Below the pieces are notes generated by a model. That model saw only the letters and a program-made list of their open reading frames with translations. It was not told the DNA's origin and did not search any database. Shown in pieces: positions 42,596 through 51,845 of a DNA stretch of 64,000 nucleotides (position 1 is its first letter; every line of letters starts with the position of its first letter). The stretch is from positions 1 through 64,000 of the forward strand of contig JABIHA010000075.1 in NCBI GenBank assembly GCA_018649885.1, given 5' to 3'. Origin of the DNA: Bacteriovoracaceae bacterium. GTDB taxonomy: Bacteria > Bdellovibrionota > Bacteriovoracia > Bacteriovoracales > Bacteriovoracaceae. The position numbers and the translations under genes were made by a program.

Positions 42596-44050
42596 ATGGA
42601 AAATATAGTAGCACTATGTAGAATAATATTTGGGGTGATCTTTTTTATAAAGTTTTACCACTCATTTGATGCTGAAGATATTGTTTGGGCGCTCGGTAAA
42701 CCCTTTGGACTGGATGACTTTGGGTGGAAGGCCTTAAAGTTTTTAACCTATCTATCTCTGTTTGGATTTACATTGGGAATCCTCACAACAGCCTCCACTT
42801 TACTTTTATTTGTTACCTTTTTAGTGCTTAATAGAAAAGCTGCCCTATATGGTCTTGAGGATGTTTTTTTCCAAACCTTCATTTTTTATTTTCTCTGGAC
42901 ATCAAAATCTTATACCTGGTCCATTGATTCACTTCTAGGTAATACACCTCCAATTTGGAAGATCAATCTCGGACAATTTCCCGAAATTATTCTATCGACA
43001 AATATTGCCATTATTTTTCTAGGGGCAGGTATATGTAAATTAAGAAGCCCTATGTGGATAAAAGGCCTTGGAGCATACTTCTTCTTTTTAATGCCCAATT
43101 TCAGAGTAAGAAGCACCAAACTCATAGTAAATAACAAACCCATAATTTATGCCATCAATTATTCAGCAGTATTCTTTCAGCTGGCTTGCTTGTTTGCATG
43201 GCTCCTACCATGGCAATATTTCTCAATGCTTTGCTGGTTTTTTATTTTTTCCTTTTCAATTTCACTCTATCTTATTTTTGATTTAACTTGGATTGGTCAA
43301 GCTGTTACTACAATGGCATTAATTCCATTCGTTCTATTATTTGGAGATGGCTACCAAAGTTTATATAGTTTATGGATTACCCAAAACCACTCATATCCCT
43401 TGGTAAGCCTATTTTTAATACTATCTTTATTAGGCAGTGTATGGACAGCCATAGCGAACCCCATATTTTTTACAAATGCCCCCGTCTGGCTTGATAAAAT
43501 ACATTTATTTTTTAGATATATAGGAAGGGTAACTTGGGGAATGGTTCCAATTGATGTATTTACTGAAATCCACATTGAAGGCCCCATTGTCTACAGAGTT
43601 TTCAAAAAATATACAAATGGGAGTGAAAAAGAAATTTTCAAAATTTTTTCAAAAGATGCTACCCCGGGCCCAGAAAGAAAATTCAAGCCATCATTTTTTG
43701 AGGTAACTTCCTACAAGGTTGCTGAAGCTATTATGGAATTTGAAGCCTATGGTGAAATTAAAGATCCCCATAGAAAAGTATTTATTCAAAAACTATCAGA
43801 ATATATTGTGAAAAAATATCAAAAATTAGGAGAAGATAACTTTGTACTCGTTTATAAAGTCCTACAAGTGATCCCTCCTGGAAATGAGTTTATTGGTTAT
43901 AGTGAATGGTATCTTGAAGAGCCCTGGCTAGATGCTTTCGAAGTTGATAAAAATGGCCACATTACTCAATTAGAGAAGAAAGTATTAAAAGGTCCAACAG
44001 GAAGAGATTTGGGAAGACACTCATTTGAGTACAATCCCTATGTCAGTTAA
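42596..44050 (+). CDS. Multi-TM protein with HTTM-like region (VKGC-related)
   Basis: About 484 residues. Roughly eight to ten hydrophobic segments in the first about 320 residues (for example LCRIIFGVIFFIKF, LFGFTLGILTTAST, FFQTFIFYFLW, ILSTNIAIIFLGAG, YAINYSAVFFQLACLFAW, FIFSFSISLYLIF). The long soluble C-terminal part (about 150 residues) has PGPERKFKPSFF and PPGNEFIGYSEWYLEEPWL. The arrangement resembles horizontally transferred transmembrane (HTTM) proteins related to vitamin K-dependent carboxylases. I start at ATG 42596. A TTG at 42578 is also in frame, and neither has a clear Shine-Dalgarno. Substrate and reaction unknown. Neighbours suggest a membrane step in glycan modification. Confidence 0.6.
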   Translation: MENIVALCRIIFGVIFFIKFYHSFDAEDIVWALGKPFGLDDFGWKALKFLTYLSLFGFTLGILTTASTLLLFVTFLVLNRKAALYGLEDVFFQTFIFYFLWTSKSYTWSIDSLLGNTPPIWKINLGQFPEIILSTNIAIIFLGAGICKLRSPMWIKGLGAYFFFLMPNFRVRSTKLIVNNKPIIYAINYSAVFFQLACLFAWLLPWQYFSMLCWFFIFSFSISLYLIFDLTWIGQAVTTMALIPFVLLFGDGYQSLYSLWITQNHSYPLVSLFLILSLLGSVWTAIANPIFFTNAPVWLDKIHLFFRYIGRVTWGMVPIDVFTEIHIEGPIVYRVFKKYTNGSEKEIFKIFSKDATPGPERKFKPSFFEVTSYKVAEAIMEFEAYGEIKDPHRKVFIQKLSEYIVKKYQKLGEDNFVLVYKVLQVIPPGNEFIGYSEWYLEEPWLDAFEVDKNGHITQLEKKVLKGPTGRDLGRHSFEYNPYVS

Positions 44051-44059
44051 GGAAAAATT

Positions 44060-45355
44060 GTGGATATCGCTAACTCAAAAAAATTATGGGAAAAAGCACT
44101 TAAGGTAATCCCTGGAGGATCTCAGACTCTCTCAAAAGCACCAAATATGTTTACCTTTGGTGTATCTCCTATGTTCTTGCAAAAAGGAGAAGGGGCTTAT
44201 GTTTGGGATGTGGATGGGAATAAATTCATAGATTACCCATTAGCACTTGGCCCCATCACCCTTGGTCATAATCATCCAAGCACTGTTAAAGCTGTAACAG
44301 AACAATTAAAAAATGGAACCGTCTTCTCACTGATGCATCCTCTAGAGGCAGAGGTTGCTGAAATGTTAGTCGAATCCATACCGTGTGCAGAGATGGTAAA
44401 ATTTGGAAAAAATGGAGCCGATGCAACTTCAGCAGCTATTAGACTTTCCAGAAAAATTACTGGAAATGATATTATTTTGTCGTGTGGATATCATGGATAC
44501 CATGACTGGTACATTTCCTCCACTGAGTTAAGAGGGGGTGTTCCTGAGTTTAATCGTGAACTTATACACTCCTTTGATTACAATAATCCAAGCTCTCTTG
44601 AAGAACTATTCTCAAAATTTCATGGAAAAGTTGCCGCCGTTATTCTTGAACCTGTGAGCACAGTTTCTCCAGATAAAGATTTCTTACACAGAGTTAAGGA
44701 AATTACGCACAAAAATGGGGCGATTCTCGTATTTGATGAAATCGTAACAGGTTTTCGACTCGCCATGGGTGGAGCAAGTGAATACTACGGAGTCACTCCA
44801 GATTTAAGCTGTATTGGTAAAGGGATGGCCAATGGAATGCCTATTTCTGCACTAGTTGGGAAAAAGGAATTAATGCAGGAAATGGAAGGAATATTTTTCA
44901 GCACTACCTATGGGGGTGAAACACTTTCACTTGCTGCAACTAAAGCAACTATTTGTGAGATGAGAGAGAAGAGTGTTCAAAAACATCTTTGGGAAATGGG
45001 AGAAAAACTACAATCCTACACAGCTCAATGTATCAAAAAATATGGACTAGAAAAGCATATTACCCTCACAGATATTTATCCAAAATTTTGGATGAATTTT
45101 ATAGACCAAAATGGTGATGAAGATAATGATGTTAAGGGGCTCTTTTTCCAAGAAACTGCTCTTCGCGGTGTGCTGGTTGGAGGACTGCAATACATCTCCT
45201 ACAGCCATAGCGAACAAGTAATTGAAGAAACAAAAAAGGCATTTGATGAAAGTCTTGAAATCGTAGGCACGGCAGTCAAATCGGGTGATCTCAAAAGTTA
45301 CCTAAAAGGCACTCCTCCTGGGAATGTATTTAAAAGATCAAGCCCAAATGATTAG
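44060..45355 (+). CDS. Class III aminotransferase, glutamate-1-semialdehyde aminomutase-like
   Basis: 431 residues, GSA-aminomutase size. VIPGGSQTLSKAPNMF, KGEGAYVWDVDGNKFIDYP, LGHNHP, KFGKNGADATSAAIRLSRKITG, GYHGYHDWY, ILEPV, FDEIVTGFRLAMGGA, and the PLP lysine in CIGKGMANGMPISALVG. True HemL is a housekeeping heme enzyme, while copies such as this in surface-glycan clusters are thought to aminate or shift amines on sugars. The PLP fold is certain and the substrate is not. GTG start with AAGGA eight bases upstream. It lies 11 bp before the formyltransferase-like gene, so the amine made here could be formylated there. Confidence 0.9.
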   Translation: MDIANSKKLWEKALKVIPGGSQTLSKAPNMFTFGVSPMFLQKGEGAYVWDVDGNKFIDYPLALGPITLGHNHPSTVKAVTEQLKNGTVFSLMHPLEAEVAEMLVESIPCAEMVKFGKNGADATSAAIRLSRKITGNDIILSCGYHGYHDWYISSTELRGGVPEFNRELIHSFDYNNPSSLEELFSKFHGKVAAVILEPVSTVSPDKDFLHRVKEITHKNGAILVFDEIVTGFRLAMGGASEYYGVTPDLSCIGKGMANGMPISALVGKKELMQEMEGIFFSTTYGGETLSLAATKATICEMREKSVQKHLWEMGEKLQSYTAQCIKKYGLEKHITLTDIYPKFWMNFIDQNGDEDNDVKGLFFQETALRGVLVGGLQYISYSHSEQVIEETKKAFDESLEIVGTAVKSGDLKSYLKGTPPGNVFKRSSPND

Positions 45356-45366
45356 GGAGAACGTAT

Positions 45367-46074
45367 TTGAAAAAAAATGATAAAGTTGCCTTACTAGGTT
45401 CAGGTATTAATCAAGGTGGATTTTCTGAAATAGAGGAATTATTTAAAAATCGGTCTATCCCCTATGAAATTCTCTCTCACCACAATCAGATTAACAAATC
45501 ACACTCCTTGGCCATCTCACTTGGCTACCAAAGAATTATTCCAAAAAACCAACTTGATCAACTCCCCTTAGGTCTTGTAGTACTCCACTCAAGCGATCTT
45601 CCACAGGGAAGAGGTTGGGCGCCACATTTTTATACAATATACAACAAGCGCAAATCGCTCACTCTCACAATGCTGTATGCAGATGAAGGTGTCGATTCTG
45701 GGGATATAATTGCCAAAGCCAGGTATCCTATTGATGAATTATCGACAATAAATGAGCTCAGGAAAATTGATGATGCTCTAACATTATTTCTTTTAGAGAA
45801 GTTTCTGGGTAAAATCACAGCTTCTAAGATTAAAGGAAAATCACAAGATCTCCTGGAAATTGAACCCACGTATCATAAAAAGAGAGTTCCTGAAGACAGC
45901 AAAGTATTTGAGGATATGGACCCCGAAAAGCTTCGCCACTTTCTACGCTGCCTTCCACCTGAACATCCTGGATACACTGAAAAATCAGGCAAAAAGGTCT
46001 ATTTTCCTTCAAATAGTGAAAGAGATTTTAAAGTAATTACACAAAATATTACTCTGGAAGATTTAAGCTCTTGA
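45367..46074 (+). CDS. Formyltransferase-like protein, catalytic Asn apparently replaced
   Basis: 235 residues. The formyl-transferase N-terminal fold shows in LVVLHSSDLPQGRGWAPHFYTI (the HxSxLPxxRG loop, about residue 75) and DEGVDSGDIIAKA (the D-x-GD loop, about residue 110). Enzymes such as Fmt, ArnA and sugar N-formyltransferases (VioF, WlaRD) use a catalytic Asn-His-Asp set. The His and Asp are here, but the Asn, two residues before the His, is Val. It may be inactive, use another residue, or transfer a different one-carbon unit. A C-terminal domain of about 80 residues follows (LLEIEPTYHKKRVPEDSK). TTG start with GGGAGA six bases upstream. Confidence 0.75.
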   Translation: MKKNDKVALLGSGINQGGFSEIEELFKNRSIPYEILSHHNQINKSHSLAISLGYQRIIPKNQLDQLPLGLVVLHSSDLPQGRGWAPHFYTIYNKRKSLTLTMLYADEGVDSGDIIAKARYPIDELSTINELRKIDDALTLFLLEKFLGKITASKIKGKSQDLLEIEPTYHKKRVPEDSKVFEDMDPEKLRHFLRCLPPEHPGYTEKSGKKVYFPSNSERDFKVITQNITLEDLSS

Positions 46075-46174
46075 TCCAAGTGAGATTTCCCACCTCATCG
46101 CGTCGAAATTGTCAAAAAAGCAGGATTTTAGTACTATGTAGCTTGGTTTTATTAAAACAATCGAGTCGTAGAAA

Positions 46175-47866
46175 TTGAAAAAATTGCTATCATCTAAACT
46201 ATTAGAGTTAAAATATAAGATATTAAGTAACCCTTATTTACCTTTAAAAAAATATGATTCTGCCAGGCCTTATATTTGGAATAGTGGACTTAAAGATATT
46301 TTTGATGAATATCCAAATAGCCCTGACCGCGAAAAAACAGTAATCGTCTATGGTCTACGAAGTTACGTGCATCATAATCTATCTATGATGGAGAAAACTT
46401 TTTCTGATTGTTTTAGATTTCAAGGGGCAAATGTTTATAATTTATTATGCGATGGAGGGCTGCCCTCTTGTGATATGTACACATTTGATAGTATTGATAA
46501 TCAAAAAATTTCATGCAACTTTTGCACAAAATCGCTTCCTTTCTATGAAAAAAACTACCCCAATGATTACCTTCATTTTAGCCAATATCTCTCAAGTGCC
46601 GAAAAAAATGAACTTAAAGAAAAAATTGATAAATTAAGTGTTGATGAATTGCTTGAATTTCACTACCTAGGAGTAAAAGTTTCACGGCATTCTAAGTCCT
46701 CTGTTGCAAAATATTTTGCAGATGCATTTAGAGAAGAGGCTCCAGGGCACATCGATATCCTAAGACACTCTTCTTATATTAGCTGCCTGGGAGCACTCGT
46801 TGCCAAAAAGGTTTTTGATACAAAAAAGCCTACACATATCTTCACCCTACATGGTTGCTATGCTACCTGGGGTGGCTTTTGCGAATTTATGAAAAACAAC
46901 GGGGTTGAAGTCTATGTGTACCGAAAATTATTCAACCCAAGCATGGGCTATTTCGATTTTCCAAAATGGACAGCAGATCCTCAAGATATTCAAGGCGAGT
47001 TAGCTTGGGAAAAATACAAACACACACCACTTAATAGCAAACAAAAAAAGATGATCGATGATTTTTTTGAAAAGAAAAAATCTGGCAAGTCAGATGATTA
47101 CCTTATTTTCTTTCACAATAAGACACAAAATGATGAAAAATTTCAAAACCTTTTAGAAGACAAGGGCAAAAGAAAATTCGTACTCTACCTTCACTCTCTT
47201 TGGGATAGTGGGTTTGAAGAGGCAACTTCTCCTGCATTTAAGGACCACAACTCTTGGGTACTAGAAACAATTGCTTACTTTATTGATCATCCCGATATTT
47301 ACTTAATCATAAAACCACACCCTCAAGAATATTCAATCCTAGAAGAAAATAAAAAAGGCGCAATTGCCCTCATTACGGATAAGTTTGGAAAACTTCCAGA
47401 AAATGTAATTTTCATGGAAAAAGAATGGTCATTCACAAGTTATCAGCTCATGCATTTTGGGTGTATCAGCATTACATACTATGGAACCGTTGGACTCGAG
47501 TCAGCATTTTTTAAGTTCCCTGTGCTATTTGGTGGCTTTAGCCCTATAGTAAATGCTGGGTGTGCACCAAAAGTAGAAAAGAAAGAGGACTATTTTGCAC
47601 TTATAGAAAATCCTCAACCTCTCTATGATCATCATAAAACTCATTTTGAAATTATAGAAAGGTATGTCTTTTTTAGTTATTTCAGTCAGGCCATAAGAGT
47701 AGATATTTATAGATCAGATAAAATGTATCTGGACCAAGAGTGCATCGACTGGAATAAATTAAAAGACTACAACAAATTTATCAAAGAAAATCCAGATATG
47801 AACAGAATCGTAAAGCTTATGCTCGATGGAAAAGCTGTTATCAATGAGCCTGAATACTTTAACTAG
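46175..47866 (+). CDS. GT-B-like capsule-type glycosyltransferase
   Basis: 563 residues. The N-terminal half has FRFQGANVYNLLCDGGLPSC and THIFTLHGCYATWGGF, and the second half has IIKPHPQEYSIL (HP motif, about residue 390) and CISITYYGTVGLESAFFKFP. The HP loop followed by a GTVGLE helix is the plan of Capsule_synth (KpsC/KpsS-like) transferases and of other glycan GT-Bs. A conserved-looking CDGGLPSC...CNFCTK cysteine group in the first 120 residues is unusual. TTG start, no clear Shine-Dalgarno. Its stop shares CTAG with the convergent radical SAM gene. Donor not predictable; CMP-Kdo-like donors would suit the family. Confidence 0.65.
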   Translation: MKKLLSSKLLELKYKILSNPYLPLKKYDSARPYIWNSGLKDIFDEYPNSPDREKTVIVYGLRSYVHHNLSMMEKTFSDCFRFQGANVYNLLCDGGLPSCDMYTFDSIDNQKISCNFCTKSLPFYEKNYPNDYLHFSQYLSSAEKNELKEKIDKLSVDELLEFHYLGVKVSRHSKSSVAKYFADAFREEAPGHIDILRHSSYISCLGALVAKKVFDTKKPTHIFTLHGCYATWGGFCEFMKNNGVEVYVYRKLFNPSMGYFDFPKWTADPQDIQGELAWEKYKHTPLNSKQKKMIDDFFEKKKSGKSDDYLIFFHNKTQNDEKFQNLLEDKGKRKFVLYLHSLWDSGFEEATSPAFKDHNSWVLETIAYFIDHPDIYLIIKPHPQEYSILEENKKGAIALITDKFGKLPENVIFMEKEWSFTSYQLMHFGCISITYYGTVGLESAFFKFPVLFGGFSPIVNAGCAPKVEKKEDYFALIENPQPLYDHHKTHFEIIERYVFFSYFSQAIRVDIYRSDKMYLDQECIDWNKLKDYNKFIKENPDMNRIVKLMLDGKAVINEPEYFN

Positions 47867-49263
47867 TAGTGTCTGTCAGCGGCCCTAAAAGCTGCTGTTT
47901 CCTCTATAATTTGTGGCTCAAACTCTTGCATAATATCAATGAAGCTATCTACGTTTATACCACCGAGGTATGAATACCCTGCATCTTCTCTGACCTTCCA
48001 CCACTCTCGGACAGTTCCCTTACCCTTGGTATCTTCATAGTAAGTCATAAAACCTGGCTCATCTAGCCGGGTCCATTCAAAATTATCGACAGTAAAATCT
48101 TCTTTTGCCCTAAACAAATCCCAGTAACGTGTTCCTGGAAATGGAGTTAGTATTGATGTTGAACCAAAGCCCAATTTTCCGCTTCTAATATTTTTTAAAA
48201 TAAACTCATATGTCTGAACTAAATCAATTTCCTCTTCTTCAGGAACTCCAATAATAAAATTTCCACTTATACCAAGACCAGCATCATGGCATAGATCTAT
48301 AGATTTTTGATTCTTTGCTACTGTTGCACTACCAGCTTTTAAAACTTGAATAATTTTCTCTGAACCAGATTCAAACCCAATGGCCACTTTTGTAAATCCA
48401 AATTCTTGCAAGGACTTAACCATCATTTTATTCATGGTACTGACCTGAGCATAGCCCACTTTTGGTATTTTCAATATTTCTGGATCATTGTTTTGAGCGT
48501 AACTAATGCAATCTTTTAAGTAATTCACATTTACAAAGGCAATATCATCTCTAAAGACAATGACTCTAACATCATCTAGGGAGTCGGCAATATGTCTAAT
48601 ATCTGAAATTAGTTTACCAGGTGTTGGTCTTCTAACTTCTCTAGTCCAAGTTTGATAATTTGTACAAAAGTCGCACTTATAAGGACATCCTCTTGCAGAG
48701 AAAATAGCTGGAATTGATCTATTACGGTTAAAATAACCTAAGTCAGGAGCTGGAATTACATCCAAATCTTCCATCAAAGACCTAGGCTGGCCCATAACAA
48801 TACGTCCATTTCTCCTTCCAAAAACTCCTGGGATTTGACCAATTTGCTCATTGTCTTTACCACTATTCACACTTTCTACAAATTCAAGAAAGCTAAATTC
48901 ACCCTCACCAACTACACCAAAATCAAAATTTTGATCGAGGCTACTGGGAAGAGCTGTAATGTGAGCTCCACCTATTATGGTTACAGTGTCGGGAAATTTC
49001 TCTTTAACAATTTTAACGATATTTTTTGCGACTCCGTACTGATTTGATACGGAAGACAGGGCAACTAAATCGAACTTGGTCTCAGTGTAATCATTTAAGA
49101 ATTCATTGGAATCACAGGTTAGTATTTCATAGTCACTATCCGAATGAGTCTCAAGAAAAGTTTTTAATGTACAAATTGCCAATCCAACATCAGGACGCGA
49201 GGTCCCAAGTCTTGTAGTTTGTACTAAAGCTATTTTTTTAATTGTATTGTAAGTTTGTCCCAT
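47863..49263 (-). CDS. B12-binding-domain radical SAM protein
   Basis: 466 residues. B12-binding-like N-terminal domain (LVQTTRLGTSRPDVGLAICTL, DLVALSSVSNQYGVAKNIV, TVTIIGGAHITALPSSLD), then radical SAM core with CPYKCDFC at about residue 195, VIVFRDDIAFVNVNY and KVAIGFESGSEKII. It belongs to the same broad group as the genes at 22.9 and 58.2 kb but is not a close duplicate. Possible roles are methylation or rearrangement of a sugar or lipid, and the substrate is unknown. It follows the amidohydrolase/methyltransferase/PseG/PseI operon on the minus strand after 89 bp. GAGAATT lies before the ATG. Confidence 0.9.
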   Translation of the reverse strand: MGQTYNTIKKIALVQTTRLGTSRPDVGLAICTLKTFLETHSDSDYEILTCDSNEFLNDYTETKFDLVALSSVSNQYGVAKNIVKIVKEKFPDTVTIIGGAHITALPSSLDQNFDFGVVGEGEFSFLEFVESVNSGKDNEQIGQIPGVFGRRNGRIVMGQPRSLMEDLDVIPAPDLGYFNRNRSIPAIFSARGCPYKCDFCTNYQTWTREVRRPTPGKLISDIRHIADSLDDVRVIVFRDDIAFVNVNYLKDCISYAQNNDPEILKIPKVGYAQVSTMNKMMVKSLQEFGFTKVAIGFESGSEKIIQVLKAGSATVAKNQKSIDLCHDAGLGISGNFIIGVPEEEEIDLVQTYEFILKNIRSGKLGFGSTSILTPFPGTRYWDLFRAKEDFTVDNFEWTRLDEPGFMTYYEDTKGKGTVREWWKVREDAGYSYLGGINVDSFIDIMQEFEPQIIEETAAFRAADRHY

Positions 49264-49352
49264 AATTCTCTACCATTAAATGTTGTAAAACATGATGTCT
49301 ATCATATTTGTTACTATACTATACTTTTAAAGCCCTTTTATACAAATTCTCA

Positions 49353-50186
49353 CTAACTCTTTAGTAGCTGCAAAAAATTTCCACTAAAAATCTTGCTCTC
49401 TATTTCTGTTGCAAGCTTTAATGATTTAACTGCCTTAACTACTTGTTCTTGATTATGTGAATGGTTAAATGGAAAATCGGTGCCAAAAATAATTTTATCT
49501 GAAAGCCCAATATCAATATAATGATTGACCATCTTTATTGTCGAGGACACAGCCGTGTCAAACCAAATATTGTTAAAATTCTCTTTCATATTTTCATTGA
49601 GATAGTACATCCCGATCATCCCACCCATGTGGGCTGCAATGATTTTTAGCTCAGGTTTCTTTCTGGCCAGACTTAGCAAGTGGGCTCCAGAAGCATTTGA
49701 AATGTTAAATGGATGATCGACATGCGTCATGAGAAAAAGGCCATTTTCAATAATCTCATCTGCTAATTCACAAACACATTCACTATCAAGCGCAAAATCT
49801 CCTTGCCACTCAGGGTTAATTTTTACACCTACAATTCCATTATCTTTGAAACTCTTTATTAGTGAAAAACTATCACTGCAGCTGGGATTAATAGAGCAAA
49901 TACCCCAAAAATTGTCGGGCTTGTGCTTAGTAGCTTCCATAATGTAGTGATTATTTTCAGCACATAAGATGGCGCTCCTCCAGGGGAAAGATACAAGAGT
50001 AGATTTTGAAATTGAAGCTGCCTCCATTGATTTCTCAATACTCTCAATTGAACTAAGTGCCAGGGCCATCTCCCCTTCTGAATGTTTATAAATTGAAGAA
50101 ATTATTTCTTTCTCTCCTGCGGGCAAATCAGCATTAACTTTTTGAAGCCTGTCCGGAAGAGCATATACATGTGCATCTATTATCAT
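49353..50186 (-). CDS. Amidohydrolase-2 family protein with altered metal site
   Basis: 277 residues of the amidohydrolase/ACMSD-like TIM-barrel type. DAHVYALP at the start, GVKINPEWQG, MTHVDHP, IIAAHMGGM and FGTDFPFNHSHN with the conserved Asp. The usual N-terminal metal motif D-x-H-x-H is DAHVY here, so the second His is Tyr. Other ligands (His of THVDH, AAHMGG, Asp of GTD) remain. Members of this family hydrolyse, decarboxylate or hydrate small molecules. The reaction here is unknown. ATGA overlap of 4 bp with the methyltransferase upstream. It is the last gene of the PseG/PseI operon. Confidence 0.85.
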   Translation of the reverse strand: MIIDAHVYALPDRLQKVNADLPAGEKEIISSIYKHSEGEMALALSSIESIEKSMEAASISKSTLVSFPWRSAILCAENNHYIMEATKHKPDNFWGICSINPSCSDSFSLIKSFKDNGIVGVKINPEWQGDFALDSECVCELADEIIENGLFLMTHVDHPFNISNASGAHLLSLARKKPELKIIAAHMGGMIGMYYLNENMKENFNNIWFDTAVSSTIKMVNHYIDIGLSDKIIFGTDFPFNHSHNQEQVVKAVKSLKLATEIESKIFSGNFLQLLKS

Positions 50187-50842
50187 TTTAACTTTCCTAA
50201 AATATAAAATGTATGGGAGTCATTTATCTCTACAACACGATTCTCTCTGGGCAAAAAACCGCCTATTTCTTCTACTTCAACACCACAATTTCTTAGCTTT
50301 TCTAAGATGATATTGGGGTCAAACCAAAGGTGAGCATCTTCAGGAGTGAGCTCTCCCGATGTAAATTTATTCCAATTTTGGTTTTTAGTTGTAAAAAAAA
50401 TCGTTCCCCCCTGACCTAGTAAACTTACAAGCCCGGTCAAAGCGGTATCAATATTAAGACCACAGTTTTGAAGAACTCCAATGGAAGTCACTAAATCAAA
50501 TTTCTGGTCAATTAAATCGGTCTCAAAATTACCCGTCAATATTTCAACTCTTTTGTCATCCAAAAATTTTTCACGACAAAACTCTGCCAAATCAACACAT
50601 ACATCTATTCCAACAATATTTTGACAATGAGATGCATTCAACACAAGATCAATAAAGCTACCTGTTCCGCAACCAACATCAACCCATGAGTTTGTATCAC
50701 TCCAGTTAACTTTCTCAATCCCCAGTTTAAATCTATTGAGCATTCCCTCTCGAGATCCCCACTTTACTTTTTTGTGCTCATCTTTTTCAGAGAAGCTTTC
50801 CTGGTAATCAAGTCCTACATCTTTTGGCGAATTATGACTCAT
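50183..50842 (-). CDS. Class I SAM-dependent methyltransferase
   Basis: 219 residues. WVDVGCGTGSFIDL (SAM motif I) at about residue 57, NIVGIDVCVDLAEFCRE, FDLVTSIGVLQNCGLN and LGQGGTIFFTTKN match UbiE/COQ5-type small-molecule methyltransferases. It overlaps the PseG gene by 11 bp and the amidohydrolase by 4 bp, so it is co-translated with both. A likely role is methylation of the nonulosonate or its precursor, but that is inferred from operon context alone. Confidence 0.88.
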   Translation of the reverse strand: MSHNSPKDVGLDYQESFSEKDEHKKVKWGSREGMLNRFKLGIEKVNWSDTNSWVDVGCGTGSFIDLVLNASHCQNIVGIDVCVDLAEFCREKFLDDKRVEILTGNFETDLIDQKFDLVTSIGVLQNCGLNIDTALTGLVSLLGQGGTIFFTTKNQNWNKFTSGELTPEDAHLWFDPNIILEKLRNCGVEVEEIGGFLPRENRVVEINDSHTFYILGKLK

Positions 50843-51845
50843 TAAAAAAGCTCCTAAAATAATTCACTATTCGTTCTTTATTCTCAATTAAGTTAACTGT
50901 TTTAAAACCATGGTAGTCTTCCAAATTACTGGCAAACTTCTTTACATTTTCTAAAATCTCATTTGAGTCTAATTGATCTTGCTCTCCCAAATTAGAACCA
51001 ATTCCAAGTTCTGCAATGGCCCTGGCATTATAAATTTGGTCTTTTGATTGCACCAATACCATCATTGGCACTCCTAAAAAATACAACTCATTGCATGTTG
51101 TCCCACCGCTTGTGATTGCAAAATGACTAGATTGAAAAATTTCTAAAAGATTATCAGGACAATGGTAAATATTGGAATTTTCAGGAACTACTTCCAAAAC
51201 ATTTTTAACTTTTTCGCTATCGACCAATGGCCCATAGATCAAATTAATAGATTTTACACATTCAATTTCATTGATAATCAGTGCAATTTTTTGGGTCCAA
51301 TCATCAGGGTCTGATGCTCCCATAGTAATTGAAATTGAAAAATCTTTTGAAACTTTTCTGCCAACTCTTTTCACTGCTTCAAACTCACTTCGAAGCAGTA
51401 AGAACTCAGGGCCTATCATGCTATTTTCTTTGAGTTTTTCATTATAGGGAATACTAAATGCAGAAATACTTGAATTAATAATTCCTGTAAGATTCCAATC
51501 ATTTTTTTCACCGTAGTCATCAAAGGCCAAGCAGGTAAAATTAGAGTTCTTTAAATCGTCCAATATATTCTTATCGTATTGATAGGTGTCAAATACCACA
51601 ATTTTTGACTCTTCATTTTGATATTCACTCAAGGAGTTTTTTATAGAATCTTCTAGTATTTTAAATTTGTAATTTGGATAAAGCCTTGTGAAGTTTTCCT
51701 GTGATTTACTAGAAATTACAAAAAGACACCCAATCCCTTCATCTTCTAAGACATTTGCAAAGTTAATGCATCTATTTAAGTGGCCTAATCCAATATCAAG
51801 GTACCCATCGCATCGAAAAAAAACCTTGGGTTCAATTGAACTCAC
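50832..51845 (-). CDS. pseG: UDP-sugar hydrolase, PseG/SpsG-like
   Basis: 337 residues. FRCDGYLDIGLGHLNRCINFANVL at residue 9 is the PseG active-site opening (R/G-GHxxR with the catalytic His). ISITMGASDPDDWTQKIA and SHFAITSGGTTCNELYFLGVP are the UDP-binding GT-B motifs. PseG removes UDP from UDP-2,4-diacetamido-2,4,6-trideoxy-altrose to release the sugar for condensation by PseI. It is coupled by TAATG to the PseI-like gene, which makes PEP condensation the next step. PseB and PseC follow on the other strand across a shared divergent region, completing this route except for a nearby acetyltransferase. Confidence 0.9.
   Translation of the reverse strand: MSSIEPKVFFRCDGYLDIGLGHLNRCINFANVLEDEGIGCLFVISSKSQENFTRLYPNYKFKILEDSIKNSLSEYQNEESKIVVFDTYQYDKNILDDLKNSNFTCLAFDDYGEKNDWNLTGIINSSISAFSIPYNEKLKENSMIGPEFLLLRSEFEAVKRVGRKVSKDFSISITMGASDPDDWTQKIALIINEIECVKSINLIYGPLVDSEKVKNVLEVVPENSNIYHCPDNLLEIFQSSHFAITSGGTTCNELYFLGVPMMVLVQSKDQIYNARAIAELGIGSNLGEQDQLDSNEILENVKKFASNLEDYHGFKTVNLIENKERIVNYFRSFFNES

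Noticed and set aside
44060..45355. Housekeeping HemL (heme synthesis)
   Set aside because: The fold matches, but the gene lies inside a glycan operon and beside a formyltransferase-like gene, with no heme genes nearby.
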